DNA of 24,476 nucleotides from NCBI GenBank assembly GCA_016177355.1, contig JACOVL010000067.1:1-24476 (forward strand). The letters run 5' to 3'. The notes beneath the pieces are model-generated. The model searched no databases. It was not told the origin of the DNA and was given only the letters and a program-made list of their open reading frames with translations. This document shows positions 14,310 to 21,475 of the stretch, piece by piece. This stretch comes from Betaproteobacteria bacterium. Its GTDB lineage: Bacteria; Pseudomonadota; Gammaproteobacteria; Burkholderiales; SG8-41. The position numbers and the translations under genes are program-made. How positions within the stretch are numbered: the first letter of the stretch is position 1; the number at the start of each line of letters is the position of its first letter.

Positions 14310-17300
14310 TCAGACGCGCTGCATGTCGCGCGCCCGCGCATCAATGAGGCAGTGATCCACCCACTCCGCCGTCAGTTTTTCCTGCACCGAGTTCTGGCGC
14401 AGTCGCGCGTCGAGCGCCGCCCAGTCCACAAGATCGAGCGGCTGGTCCTGGTTGAAGCAGGAGAAAACGTAGCTCACCTTGCCGGTCGCCGGGTCCACGT
14501 GCGGCTGCAGGCATTGCGCGCAGATCTCCTTCATCATGCACTGCATCGGCGAATTGATGGAGCCGAGTCCGACGTGACCGGGCTTCAGGTACGGCTCCAG
14601 CACATCGCGCCGCGCGCGCGCCACCGCCGCCATCATCCGGTCCGAGCCGATGGCGATGATTCTGTCCGCGACCTGGAACGGAATGGACGGCTCGCCGAGC
14701 GCGCCGCTCGCATAAGCGTGCATCCCCTGCACGATGGTGCCGACGAAGCTCCGGTCTTGCGGACGGTCGGGCGTAAAGCCCGGCTCCTCGTCGCAGCACC
14801 ACACTACGACATCGGCGGCGGCTTCGATCTCGGAGATCTTGTAACGATCCATCATGTGCTTGTAGCCGGCGAAATAGAGCACCCGGCTGCCGGCCTTGCG
14901 CATCGCCTGTCCGATAGAGAACAGTACGGCGTTGCCCAGTCCGCCGCCCGCGAGCACGACGGTTTCCTGCGCCGGTATATCGGTCGGCGTGCCGGTCGGC
15001 CCCATCAGCACCACCGGCTGGCCCGGCTTGAGCGTCACGCACAGGTCCGAGGAGCCGCCCATCTCCAGCACGATGGTCGAGATGAGTCCCCGCTCGCGGT
15101 CCACCCAGGCGCCGGTGAGCGCGAGGCCCTCCATCGCGAGCCGCGTGCCATCGGCGCCCGCTGCGTCCGTTTCGTAGTTCTGCAGGCGGTAGAACTGCCC
15201 GGGCCGGAAGCGCCGGGCGGCCAGCGGCGCCCGCACCACGACTTCCACGATCAACGGTGTCAGCCGCACCACTTCCTGCACCGTCGCGCGCAACTCATCG
15301 TTGAGACGGGCTGCGAATTCCCGGTCACCGAGCTTCGTCGCGGGGAGCGCGCGCTCCAGCACGCGGCTCACTACCGGGTAGCCCTGCTTGGCGCTGCCGA
15401 TTGCTTTCACGACATTGCCAGAGTACGACGGATGTACGTCGCCGAAGTAGCTCAAGGTGCGGCCAGCGCCATGATTTGATAGTAATACATTGATTTTATT
15501 AGGTTTTGAAATTGCCTTCTCGGGCGTCACCGGTGTGCCGTCCTCATTGCTCGCCTGGAAGTAGCGGCCATCGAGCTTGAAGCGGGCGGCGTCCTCGCGC
15601 GCGAGCACGGTGTTCGGTTGAGTGCCCGCCGCGATCAATATCGTTTTCGCCGGCAGCTCGGTCCGGCCCGTTTCCAGCCACTTCCCGTCCTCGGAGCGCT
15701 GTTGCACCGATACCCGCAGCGCGCGCGCGTGACCGTGTTCGTCCACTTCCACCGCCAGCGGAGTCAGCCCCTCCGCGAAGCGTATGCCCTCCTCCATCGC
15801 CTTCTGGACTTCTTCGTGGTTCAACGTGTACGACGGGCTGTCGATCAGCCGCTTGCGGTAGGCGATGGTGACTCCGCCCCATGATTGCAGCAGTTCCAGC
15901 ACATGCGGTTCGCGCCCCTCCGCCACCGCGCGCATGCGCTCGCTGCGTATCGCGCGCGCATGGGCCAGCCATTCGTCAGCGATTCCCCGCTCCTCCTCGC
16001 TCCATGCGACGCGCGCGGCGGTCTCGCCATGCTCGCGGGCAAGCTGCTCGTAGCGCTTCAGGAATTTCTCCACCTGCAGGGGATAGTAGGCGAGCGCTTC
16101 GGTGGCGGTGTCGATGGCGGTCAGCCCGCCCCCGACCACCACCACGGGCAGCCGCAACTGCATGTTCGCGATCGAGTCAGGCTTCGCCGCGCCGGTGAGC
16201 TGCAGCGCCATCAGGAAATCCGAGGCGGTGCGCACGCCGCGCGCGAGCCCGTTCGGCAGATCGAGCACGGTCGGCCGGCCGGCGCCGATCGCGAGAGCGA
16301 CGTGGTCGAAGCCCATCGCGAACGCCTCGTCGGCCGTCAGCGTGCCGCCGAAACGCACGCCGCCGTAGAGCGCGAACTCGCGCCTGCGCTCGAGCAGCAG
16401 CCGCAGTATCTTGAGGAAATTCTTGTCCCAGCGCACCGTGATGCCGTACTCCGCCACGCCGCCGAAGCCCGCCATGACGCGCCGGTCCAGCGCCTCGTGG
16501 AGCTCGCGCGAGTCGCGCACCGGCTGAAACGGCGCTTTGACCCCGTGAGGATCAACGCCGGACAGCCCCGCCGGCAGCGGCTCGATCTTGAGGCCGTCGA
16601 TGCCGACGACGGTGTGCCCCTCGTTCATCAGGTAGTGCGAGAGAGCGATCCCCGCCGGGCCCATGCCGGCCACCAGCACCCGCTTGCCGCTCGCCGGCTT
16701 GGGATACGGCGAGCGCAGATTGAGCGGGTTCCAGCGCGTGAGCAGCGAATAGATCTCGAAACCCCACGGCAGCCCCAGCACGTCCTTCAGCGTGCGGGTC
16801 TCGGCCTGGGGTATGTTGACCGGCTCCTGCTTCTGGTAGATGCACGACTTCATGCAGTCGTTGCAGATGCGGTGGCCGGTCGCCGCGACCATGGGATTGT
16901 CGACCGTGATGATGGCGAGCGCCCCGATCGCGAGCCCTTCGGCCTTCGCCTTGTGGAATTCGGAAATTTTCTCCTCCAGCGGGCAGCCGGCGAGCGTCAC
17001 GCCGAACGGGCTTTTTCTGAACGATGCCGCGCCCCGCCCCGCGGCGCCTTTCTCCGGCAGTCCCCTGGAGCACGAATCCTTGCCCTGCTCGTGGCACCAG
17101 ATGCAGTAGTTCGCCTCGTCGAGCGCGCCGGCGAGATCGGTGCCGGGATCGGTGAGCTTGAAGCCGAAGCGCCGGCGCAGGTGCCCGGGCCCCAGGCTGT
17201 GCGTCGGGTATCCCTTCGACGCATCCGTAGTGATCGGCACCAGATGCCGGGGATCGAGCTTGTGCGGCGCCTTGAACAGCACGCCCGCTTCGCGGCGCTC

Positions 17301-17840
17301 TTTTCCGGCCTCCGAATAGGCCGCCCATGCCGCATAGCGCAACGCGGTATCGAGCCGCGCGGCATTCCGTGCTTCATCCCCCTGCCATGCGGTGACGTGG
17401 CGCGCGTAGGCAAGCTCGCTGAACGGCTCGCCGAACGCCTGCGCGAGCTCGCGCTCGAGCGCGGGGCCGTCGAATCTTTCCGCCTCCTGCGCCTTGTGCT
17501 TGTGCATCGCCTTGCGCTGCACGAACAGGCGCTTGACGCTGTAGAGCGGCGCCAGCTCGTGGTGCCGCGCGGCGAGCGCGGCGACTTCCGCCTCGATGCC
17601 GAACAGCCGCGCGACGAAATCATCGAGATGCGGCGCCAGCGCCAGCAACAACTCGGACTCCTCTTTCGGCGCCAGCCGCTGGGGCCCGGCGCGGGCGCGC
17701 ACCAGCCGCTCGCGCAGCGCGGCATCGTTCCGCGCGAGCCCGGCGAGGAAACGCTCGTCCAGGCGCACCAGCCCCTCACGGCGATAGAGATCGTCGAAGG
17801 TGAGGCCGTATTCAGGAACGGGTATCGTGCTCGCAGCCAA
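14310..17840 (-). CDS. Large iron-sulfur flavoprotein: GltD/NfnB-like and PyrK/NfnA-like halves in one chain
   Basis: This is a 1176-residue multidomain oxidoreductase. Residues 1-240 are mostly helical, have no Cys and match no family I recognise. Residues 246-333 hold seven Cys (246, 249, 257, 286, 326, 329, 333), as in the twin [4Fe-4S] N-terminus of GltD, NfnB and dihydropyrimidine dehydrogenase. An FAD Rossmann motif AGMGPAG (391-397), an NADPH-type motif VVVVGGGLTAIDTATEAL (567-584) and the FAD-closing FGDVHPSYSGNVVKAIGSA (799-817) follow. From about 845 a ferredoxin-reductase/PyrK-like half has an RFRPGQFY flavin motif (877-884) and a nucleotide motif GGGLGNA (965-971). Cys1101, 1107, 1110 and 1128 probably bind [2Fe-2S]. 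The start is TTG at 17840, behind a strong promoter; GTG at residue 25 is a poorer alternative. The substrate is unknown; NAD(P)H/ferredoxin electron transfer, possibly bifurcating, is inferred. Confidence 0.82.
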   Translation of the reverse strand: MAASTIPVPEYGLTFDDLYRREGLVRLDERFLAGLARNDAALRERLVRARAGPQRLAPKEESELLLALAPHLDDFVARLFGIEAEVAALAARHHELAPLYSVKRLFVQRKAMHKHKAQEAERFDGPALERELAQAFGEPFSELAYARHVTAWQGDEARNAARLDTALRYAAWAAYSEAGKERREAGVLFKAPHKLDPRHLVPITTDASKGYPTHSLGPGHLRRRFGFKLTDPGTDLAGALDEANYCIWCHEQGKDSCSRGLPEKGAAGRGAASFRKSPFGVTLAGCPLEEKISEFHKAKAEGLAIGALAIITVDNPMVAATGHRICNDCMKSCIYQKQEPVNIPQAETRTLKDVLGLPWGFEIYSLLTRWNPLNLRSPYPKPASGKRVLVAGMGPAGIALSHYLMNEGHTVVGIDGLKIEPLPAGLSGVDPHGVKAPFQPVRDSRELHEALDRRVMAGFGGVAEYGITVRWDKNFLKILRLLLERRREFALYGGVRFGGTLTADEAFAMGFDHVALAIGAGRPTVLDLPNGLARGVRTASDFLMALQLTGAAKPDSIANMQLRLPVVVVGGGLTAIDTATEALAYYPLQVEKFLKRYEQLAREHGETAARVAWSEEERGIADEWLAHARAIRSERMRAVAEGREPHVLELLQSWGGVTIAYRKRLIDSPSYTLNHEEVQKAMEEGIRFAEGLTPLAVEVDEHGHARALRVSVQQRSEDGKWLETGRTELPAKTILIAAGTQPNTVLAREDAARFKLDGRYFQASNEDGTPVTPEKAISKPNKINVLLSNHGAGRTLSYFGDVHPSYSGNVVKAIGSAKQGYPVVSRVLERALPATKLGDREFAARLNDELRATVQEVVRLTPLIVEVVVRAPLAARRFRPGQFYRLQNYETDAAGADGTRLAMEGLALTGAWVDRERGLISTIVLEMGGSSDLCVTLKPGQPVVLMGPTGTPTDIPAQETVVLAGGGLGNAVLFSIGQAMRKAGSRVLYFAGYKHMMDRYKISEIEAAADVVVWCCDEEPGFTPDRPQDRSFVGTIVQGMHAYASGALGEPSIPFQVADRIIAIGSDRMMAAVARARRDVLEPYLKPGHVGLGSINSPMQCMMKEICAQCLQPHVDPATGKVSYVFSCFNQDQPLDLVDWAALDARLRQNSVQEKLTAEWVDHCLIDARARDMQRV
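15471..15515 (-). other. AT-rich rare-codon patch inside the large flavoprotein gene
   Basis: Codons 776-790 (A-I-S-K-P-N-K-I-N-V-L-L-S-N-H) use ATT, TCA, AAA, CCT, AAT, GTA, TTA, CTA and CAT almost exclusively. By hand count 10 of 45 bases are G or C, in a gene otherwise dominated by G/C-ending codons. The patch lies just before the FAD-closing motif of the first half. It is in frame and the protein reads through. Confidence 0.7.
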
Positions 17841-17870
17841 AATGATCGCCCGGCGCAGTGAAAATCGGAA

Positions 17871-17900
17871 ATTATATCAACTGCTTGGAGCCCGTTTCAT
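17871..17900 (-). promoter_or_regulatory. Promoter of the large flavoprotein gene
   Basis: A perfect TATAAT (17871-17876, minus strand) is preceded by ATGAAA (17895-17900) at 18-base spacing, four of six matches to TTGACA. The predicted start near 17864 gives a leader of about 25 bases to the TTG start codon and argues against a start far upstream. Confidence 0.6.
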
Positions 17901-17953
17901 AACCTCGCGTTCTATCCATATGCGCCGCCGGCCGCCGTGGAATGAGCATTTTG

Positions 17954-17962
17954 TGAGATAAT
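17954..17962 (+). promoter_or_regulatory. Extended -10 promoter candidate for the 43-residue protein
   Basis: TGAGATAAT contains the TG-n extension followed by GATAAT, one mismatch from TATAAT, about 40 bases before the ATG at 18003. There is no clear -35 element, which extended -10 promoters do not need. It is divergent from the flavoprotein promoter. Confidence 0.35.
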
Positions 17963-18002
17963 TCAACGTGCTGCGAACGAGGCTCCGGGCGATCCCGTCA
18001 CC

Positions 18003-18134
18003 ATGACCCAGACCCAGCGCATCCTGAAATGGTTGATGCTGGTGGCGCTTGCCGCACTGTTGAGCTATTTCGGCGTGCGCAGCTATCTCAGTCCGGAACT
18101 GCTGTTCGGCTTCGCGAATTCCTTCACCTGCTGA
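18003..18134 (+). CDS. 43-residue single-pass membrane protein, function unknown
   Basis: The frame encodes 43 residues: MTQTQRILKW, one hydrophobic segment of about 15-20 residues (LMLVALAALLSYFG), then VRSYLSPELLFGFANSFTC ending in a cysteine. A basic N-terminal side suggests that the N-terminus stays in the cytoplasm. I do not recognise a named family. Support for a real gene comes from its amphipathic and hydrophobic layout, an ATG with a promoter candidate upstream, and its place in a 300-base gap between flavoprotein and folD where no other frame makes sense. The Shine-Dalgarno is weak. It ends 13 bases before the convergent folD stop. Confidence 0.6.
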   Translation: MTQTQRILKWLMLVALAALLSYFGVRSYLSPELLFGFANSFTC

Positions 18135-18147
18135 GTCCGGCCGTCAG

Positions 18148-19005
18148 CTATCGGCTGTCAGCTTGCCGTTCTGCGGCCTGCACGGTATTCGCGATCAACA
18201 TCGCCACCGTCATCGGCCCGACGCCGCCCGGCACCGGCGTGATCCATCCGGCGACTTCCTGCACCGCCGCGAAGTCCACGTCGCCCGCGAGTTTGCCGTC
18301 CGGCAGGCGATGAATGCCGACGTCGACCACCGCCGCGCCCGGTTTCACCATGCCGGCGCTCACCAGTTTCGGCCGGCCCGCGGCCACCACCAGGATGTCC
18401 GCGCGGCGCGTGTGACCCTCGAGATCGGGGGTCCTGCTGTGGCAAACCGTGACGGTGGCGCCGCGCGCCATCAACAGCAGCGCCATCGGTTTGCCGACGA
18501 TGGCGCTGCGTCCCACCACGACCGCCTCGCGGCCGTCGATCGCGACGCCGGCGTGTTCGAGCAGCGAGACGACGCCTGCGGGCGTGCATGGCTCGAACAG
18601 GGGGTGGCCGGCAAGGAGCGCGCCCAGACTGCGCCAGGTAAAGCCATCCACGTCCTTTTCCGGCGCTACCGCCCCGGCGGCGAGGGCGGGATCCCAATGC
18701 TTCGGCAGCGGCAGCTGCACCAGGATGCCGTGCACGCCCGGATCGCGATTGAATTTATCCAGCATCGCCAGCAGCCGTTCCGGCGGGCAATCGGCGGCCA
18801 GCGCGTGGACTTCGGACCGGATGCCGACCTCGTTGCAGGCCCGCACCTTGTTGCGGAGATAGATGGTCGAGGCGGGATCGTCGCCCACCCGCAGCGCGGC
18901 CAGCCCCGGCCGCACGTTGCGCCGGCCGAGCGCGGCGACGCGCGCCTTCAACTGCGAGTAAATCCCGCGGGCGACGGCCGCTCCGTCGAGCCTGATCGCC
19001 GTCAT
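18148..19005 (-). CDS. folD: Bifunctional methylenetetrahydrofolate dehydrogenase/cyclohydrolase FolD
   Basis: FolD interconverts 5,10-methylene-, 5,10-methenyl- and 10-formyl-tetrahydrofolate with NADP, supplying formyl groups for purines and initiator tRNA. The 285-residue protein has the catalytic Lys53 in YLRNKVRACNEVG, the QLPLP motif, the DVDGF motif, the Rossmann segment VVGRSAIVGKPMALLL and the C-terminal PVPGGVGPMTVAML. The ATG overlaps the ftsB stop as ATGA (19002-19005), so folD is coupled to the eno-ftsB cluster. The frame is open for 75 codons upstream within ftsB, but that part is unrelated. No strong terminator is visible between folD and the convergent small gene. Confidence 0.97.
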   Translation of the reverse strand: MTAIRLDGAAVARGIYSQLKARVAALGRRNVRPGLAALRVGDDPASTIYLRNKVRACNEVGIRSEVHALAADCPPERLLAMLDKFNRDPGVHGILVQLPLPKHWDPALAAGAVAPEKDVDGFTWRSLGALLAGHPLFEPCTPAGVVSLLEHAGVAIDGREAVVVGRSAIVGKPMALLLMARGATVTVCHSRTPDLEGHTRRADILVVAAGRPKLVSAGMVKPGAAVVDVGIHRLPDGKLAGDVDFAAVQEVAGWITPVPGGVGPMTVAMLIANTVQAAERQADSR

Positions 19006-19286
19006 CGCGCCGGTGTTTCCTCCAGCACCTGGAAGAATATTTCGTCCTGCTTGATCATGCCGAGTTCGCTGCGTGCCCGCTCCTCCACCGCCTCCATTCC
19101 CACCTTGAGATCGCGCACTTCGGCGTCGAGCGCGTTGTTGCGCGCCTGCAGGCGGCGGTTGGTCTCGCGCTGCGTGCGAATCAGCTGGTCGACCTCCCAC
19201 ACCCTCAACCAGCTGCCCCTGCCCAGCCACAGCGGGTACTGGATCAACAGGATCAGGGCGGCGAGGGTCAGGGCCAGCAGTTTCAT
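19002..19286 (-). CDS. ftsB: Cell division protein FtsB
   Basis: FtsB is a small bitopic divisome protein that works with FtsL and FtsQ to activate septal peptidoglycan synthesis. The 94-residue protein has one N-terminal transmembrane helix (MKLLALTLAALILLIQYPLW). A periplasmic coiled coil (about 35-70, VDQLIRTQRETNRRLQARNN) and the conserved tail ARSELGMIKQDEIFF follow. The frame also allows a GTG at 19304 overlapping the eno stop, adding MRDDGA. ATG at 19286 is chosen because it matches the family N-terminus and leaves a GGGG run nearby for ribosome binding. Its place directly after eno is the standard proteobacterial arrangement. Confidence 0.93.
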   Translation of the reverse strand: MKLLALTLAALILLIQYPLWLGRGSWLRVWEVDQLIRTQRETNRRLQARNNALDAEVRDLKVGMEAVEERARSELGMIKQDEIFFQVLEETPAR

Positions 19287-19300
19287 CGCCCCGTCATCCC

Positions 19301-20584
19301 TCACTTCAACTGGTAGAACGCCCCCCGGCCCGGGTAGCTCACTGTCTCGCCGAGGTCTTCCTCAATGCGCAGCAGCTGGTTGTACTTGGCGAGCCGGTCC
19401 GAGCGCGCCAGGGAACCGGTCTTGATCTGCAACGCGTTGGACGCCACCGCGATGTCGGCGATGGTGGTGTCCTCGGTCTCGCCGGAACGGTGCGACACGA
19501 CGGAAGTATAGCCGGCGCGTTTCGCCATTTCGATGGCGGCGAAAGTCTCGGTCAGCGTGCCGATCTGGTTGACCTTGATGAGGATCGAGTTGGCGACCCC
19601 TTTGTCTATGCCCTGCTTGAGGAACCGGGTGTTGGTCACGAACAGGTCATCCCCGACCAGCTGCACCTTCCTGCCCAGGCGCCGGGTCAGCAGCTTCCAG
19701 CCGTCCCAGTCGTTTTCCGCCATGCCGTCCTCGATGCTGATGATCGGATATTTCTCGACCCAGCCGGAAAGGTAGTCGACGAACTGCTCGGCTTTCATGG
19801 TGAGCCCTTCCGAGGCCAGCGTGTACTCGCCGTCCTCGAAGAACCCGGAGCTCGCGCAATCGAGCGCGAGCGCCACCTGCTCGGCGGGCCGGTAGCCGGC
19901 GGCCTCGATCGCTTCGAGTATGATCTTGATCGCGGCCTCGTGCTTGGGCAGCCGCGGCGCGAAGCCGCCCTCGTCGCCCACCGCGGTGGAGAGGCCGCGG
20001 CCGGAGAGCAGCTTTCTCAAGGCATGGAACACTTCCGCGCCGCAGCGCAGCGCCTCGCGAAATGACGCCGCCCCCACCGGCACGATCAGGAACTCCTGCA
20101 TTTCGAGGCTGTTATCGGCATGCGCGCCGCCGTTGATCACGTTCATCATCGGCACCGGCATCGCCATCGCCCCCGCCCCGCCCAGGTAGCGGTGCAGCGG
20201 CAGCCCCGATTCCTCCGCCGCGGCCTTGGCGACCGCCAGTGAAACGGCGAGGATCGCGTTCGCCCCCAGCCGCGACTTGTTCTCGGTGCCGTCGAGATCG
20301 ATCAGCGTCCTGTCAACAAAGCTTTGCTCGGTAGCGTCCACGCCGATCACCGCCTCGCAGATCTCGGTATTCACGTTCTCGACCGCTTTCAGCACGCCCT
20401 TGCCGCCGTAGCGGCCGGCGTCGCCGTCCCTCAGCTCCACGGCCTCGCGGCTGCCGGTGGAGGCGCCGGAGGGAACGGCAGCGCGCCCCATCACGCCGGA
20501 TTCCAGCAGCACGTCGGTCTCGATGGTCGGATAGCCGCGCGAATCCAGTATCTCTCTTGCAACCACGTCCACGATCGCACTCAT
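19301..20584 (-). CDS. eno: Enolase
   Basis: Enolase interconverts 2-phosphoglycerate and phosphoenolpyruvate and, in many bacteria, is part of the RNA degradosome. The 427-residue protein starts MSAIVDVVAREILDSRG and has the loop SGASTG. Further motifs are GDEGGFAP, the metal-binding GDDLFVTN, the catalytic-lysine segment KVNQIGTLTE and the signature SHRSGETEDTT. Length is normal. ATG 20584 is chosen by family alignment; the frame is open for 28 codons upstream without similarity. It lies 40 bases after kdsA, whose substrate PEP it makes, so the pyrG-kdsA-eno order groups related supply steps. Confidence 0.98.
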   Translation of the reverse strand: MSAIVDVVAREILDSRGYPTIETDVLLESGVMGRAAVPSGASTGSREAVELRDGDAGRYGGKGVLKAVENVNTEICEAVIGVDATEQSFVDRTLIDLDGTENKSRLGANAILAVSLAVAKAAAEESGLPLHRYLGGAGAMAMPVPMMNVINGGAHADNSLEMQEFLIVPVGAASFREALRCGAEVFHALRKLLSGRGLSTAVGDEGGFAPRLPKHEAAIKIILEAIEAAGYRPAEQVALALDCASSGFFEDGEYTLASEGLTMKAEQFVDYLSGWVEKYPIISIEDGMAENDWDGWKLLTRRLGRKVQLVGDDLFVTNTRFLKQGIDKGVANSILIKVNQIGTLTETFAAIEMAKRAGYTSVVSHRSGETEDTTIADIAVASNALQIKTGSLARSDRLAKYNQLLRIEEDLGETVSYPGRGAFYQLK

Positions 20585-20624
20585 CGTTGTTTTCCCGTAG
20601 CCACTGTTCCACGTCGTTCGACTT

Positions 20625-21467
20625 TCACAGCAGATCCTCGGCGAAACCACGCCGCTTGACCATCTCATCCAGGCTCTTCAACGTCTCCAGCAGCGGCTTC
20701 ATCAGCTTGAGCGGCCAGGCATTGGGGCCGTCGGAGGGCGCCTGGTCGGGATCGGGATGGGTTTCCATGAACAGCCCGGCAACGCCGCTGGCTACGGCCG
20801 CCCGCGCCAGCACCGGCACGAATTCGCGCTGGCCGCCGCTAACCGCGCCCTGTCCACCCGGCAACTGCACGGAGTGCGTGGCGTCGAAAACAACCGGACA
20901 GCCGGTCTCGCGCAGGATCATCAGCGAGCGCATGTCCGAGACCAGATTGTTGTAGCCGAACGAGGCGCCGCGCTCGCACACCAGGATGTTGTCGCGTTGG
21001 CTCGCCGATTTCGCCTTTTCCACCACGTTGATCATGTCTCCGGGAGCGAGAAACTGGCCTTTCTTGATGTTGACCGGCTTGCCGGTGGCGGCCACCGCGC
21101 AAATAAAATCGGTTTGCCGGCAGAGAAATGCGGGGGTCTGGAGGACATCCACCGCCGCCGCCGCGGCGGCGATCTCGTCGGCTTCGTGCACGTCGGTCAG
21201 GACCGCCACGCCGACCTTCTTCCGTACCTCATCCAGAATCTCCAGACCTTTATCCATCCCCAAGCCACGAAAGGATTTTATGGATGTGCGGTTAGCTTTG
21301 TCGTAGGACGATTTGTAGATCAGCGGTATCCCCAGCCGGCCGCAGATCTCCTTCAATTCCCCGGCCGTATCCATGGCGAGCTGGCGGGATTCCACGACGC
21401 ACGGGCCCGCGATCAGGAACAGCGGCTGATCCAGCCCCACCTCGAAGCCGCACAGTTTCATCGCCAT
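20625..21467 (-). CDS. kdsA: 2-dehydro-3-deoxyphosphooctonate aldolase (KDO-8-phosphate synthase), metal-dependent type
   Basis: KdsA condenses PEP with D-arabinose 5-phosphate to KDO-8-phosphate, the precursor of the lipopolysaccharide inner-core sugar KDO. The 280-residue TIM barrel has IAGPCVVES with Cys23, SSYDKANRTS, CRQTDF, NIKKGQF and DATHSVQLPGG with His198. METHPDP carries Glu235, and Asp246 is in SDGPN. Those four residues form the metal site of the Aquifex-type enzyme. The metal-independent E. coli and Neisseria enzymes have Asn in place of this Cys. The ATG at 21467 is eight bases after the pyrG stop. A second ATG at codon 3 (21461) is equally plausible and would give the commoner MKLCGFEVG start. 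Confidence 0.97.
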   Translation of the reverse strand: MAMKLCGFEVGLDQPLFLIAGPCVVESRQLAMDTAGELKEICGRLGIPLIYKSSYDKANRTSIKSFRGLGMDKGLEILDEVRKKVGVAVLTDVHEADEIAAAAAAVDVLQTPAFLCRQTDFICAVAATGKPVNIKKGQFLAPGDMINVVEKAKSASQRDNILVCERGASFGYNNLVSDMRSLMILRETGCPVVFDATHSVQLPGGQGAVSGGQREFVPVLARAAVASGVAGLFMETHPDPDQAPSDGPNAWPLKLMKPLLETLKSLDEMVKRRGFAEDLL

Positions 21468-21475
21468 GACCGGAT

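Noticed and set aside
15885..17861. 658-residue plus-strand open frame opposite the flavoprotein gene
   Set aside because: It is a mirror frame of a clearly conserved multidomain protein. The composition is His/Arg/Gln-rich with no domain signature.
11406..18134. The accessory segment as a mobile genomic island
   Set aside because: No integrase, transposase, tRNA, flanking direct repeats or overall compositional shift was seen; only the short AT-rich patch differs from its surroundings.
18143..18162. GTCAGC direct repeats with a short CAGC/GCTG stem between the small gene and folD, as a bidirectional terminator
   Set aside because: The stem is only four pairs and there is no T-run on either side.
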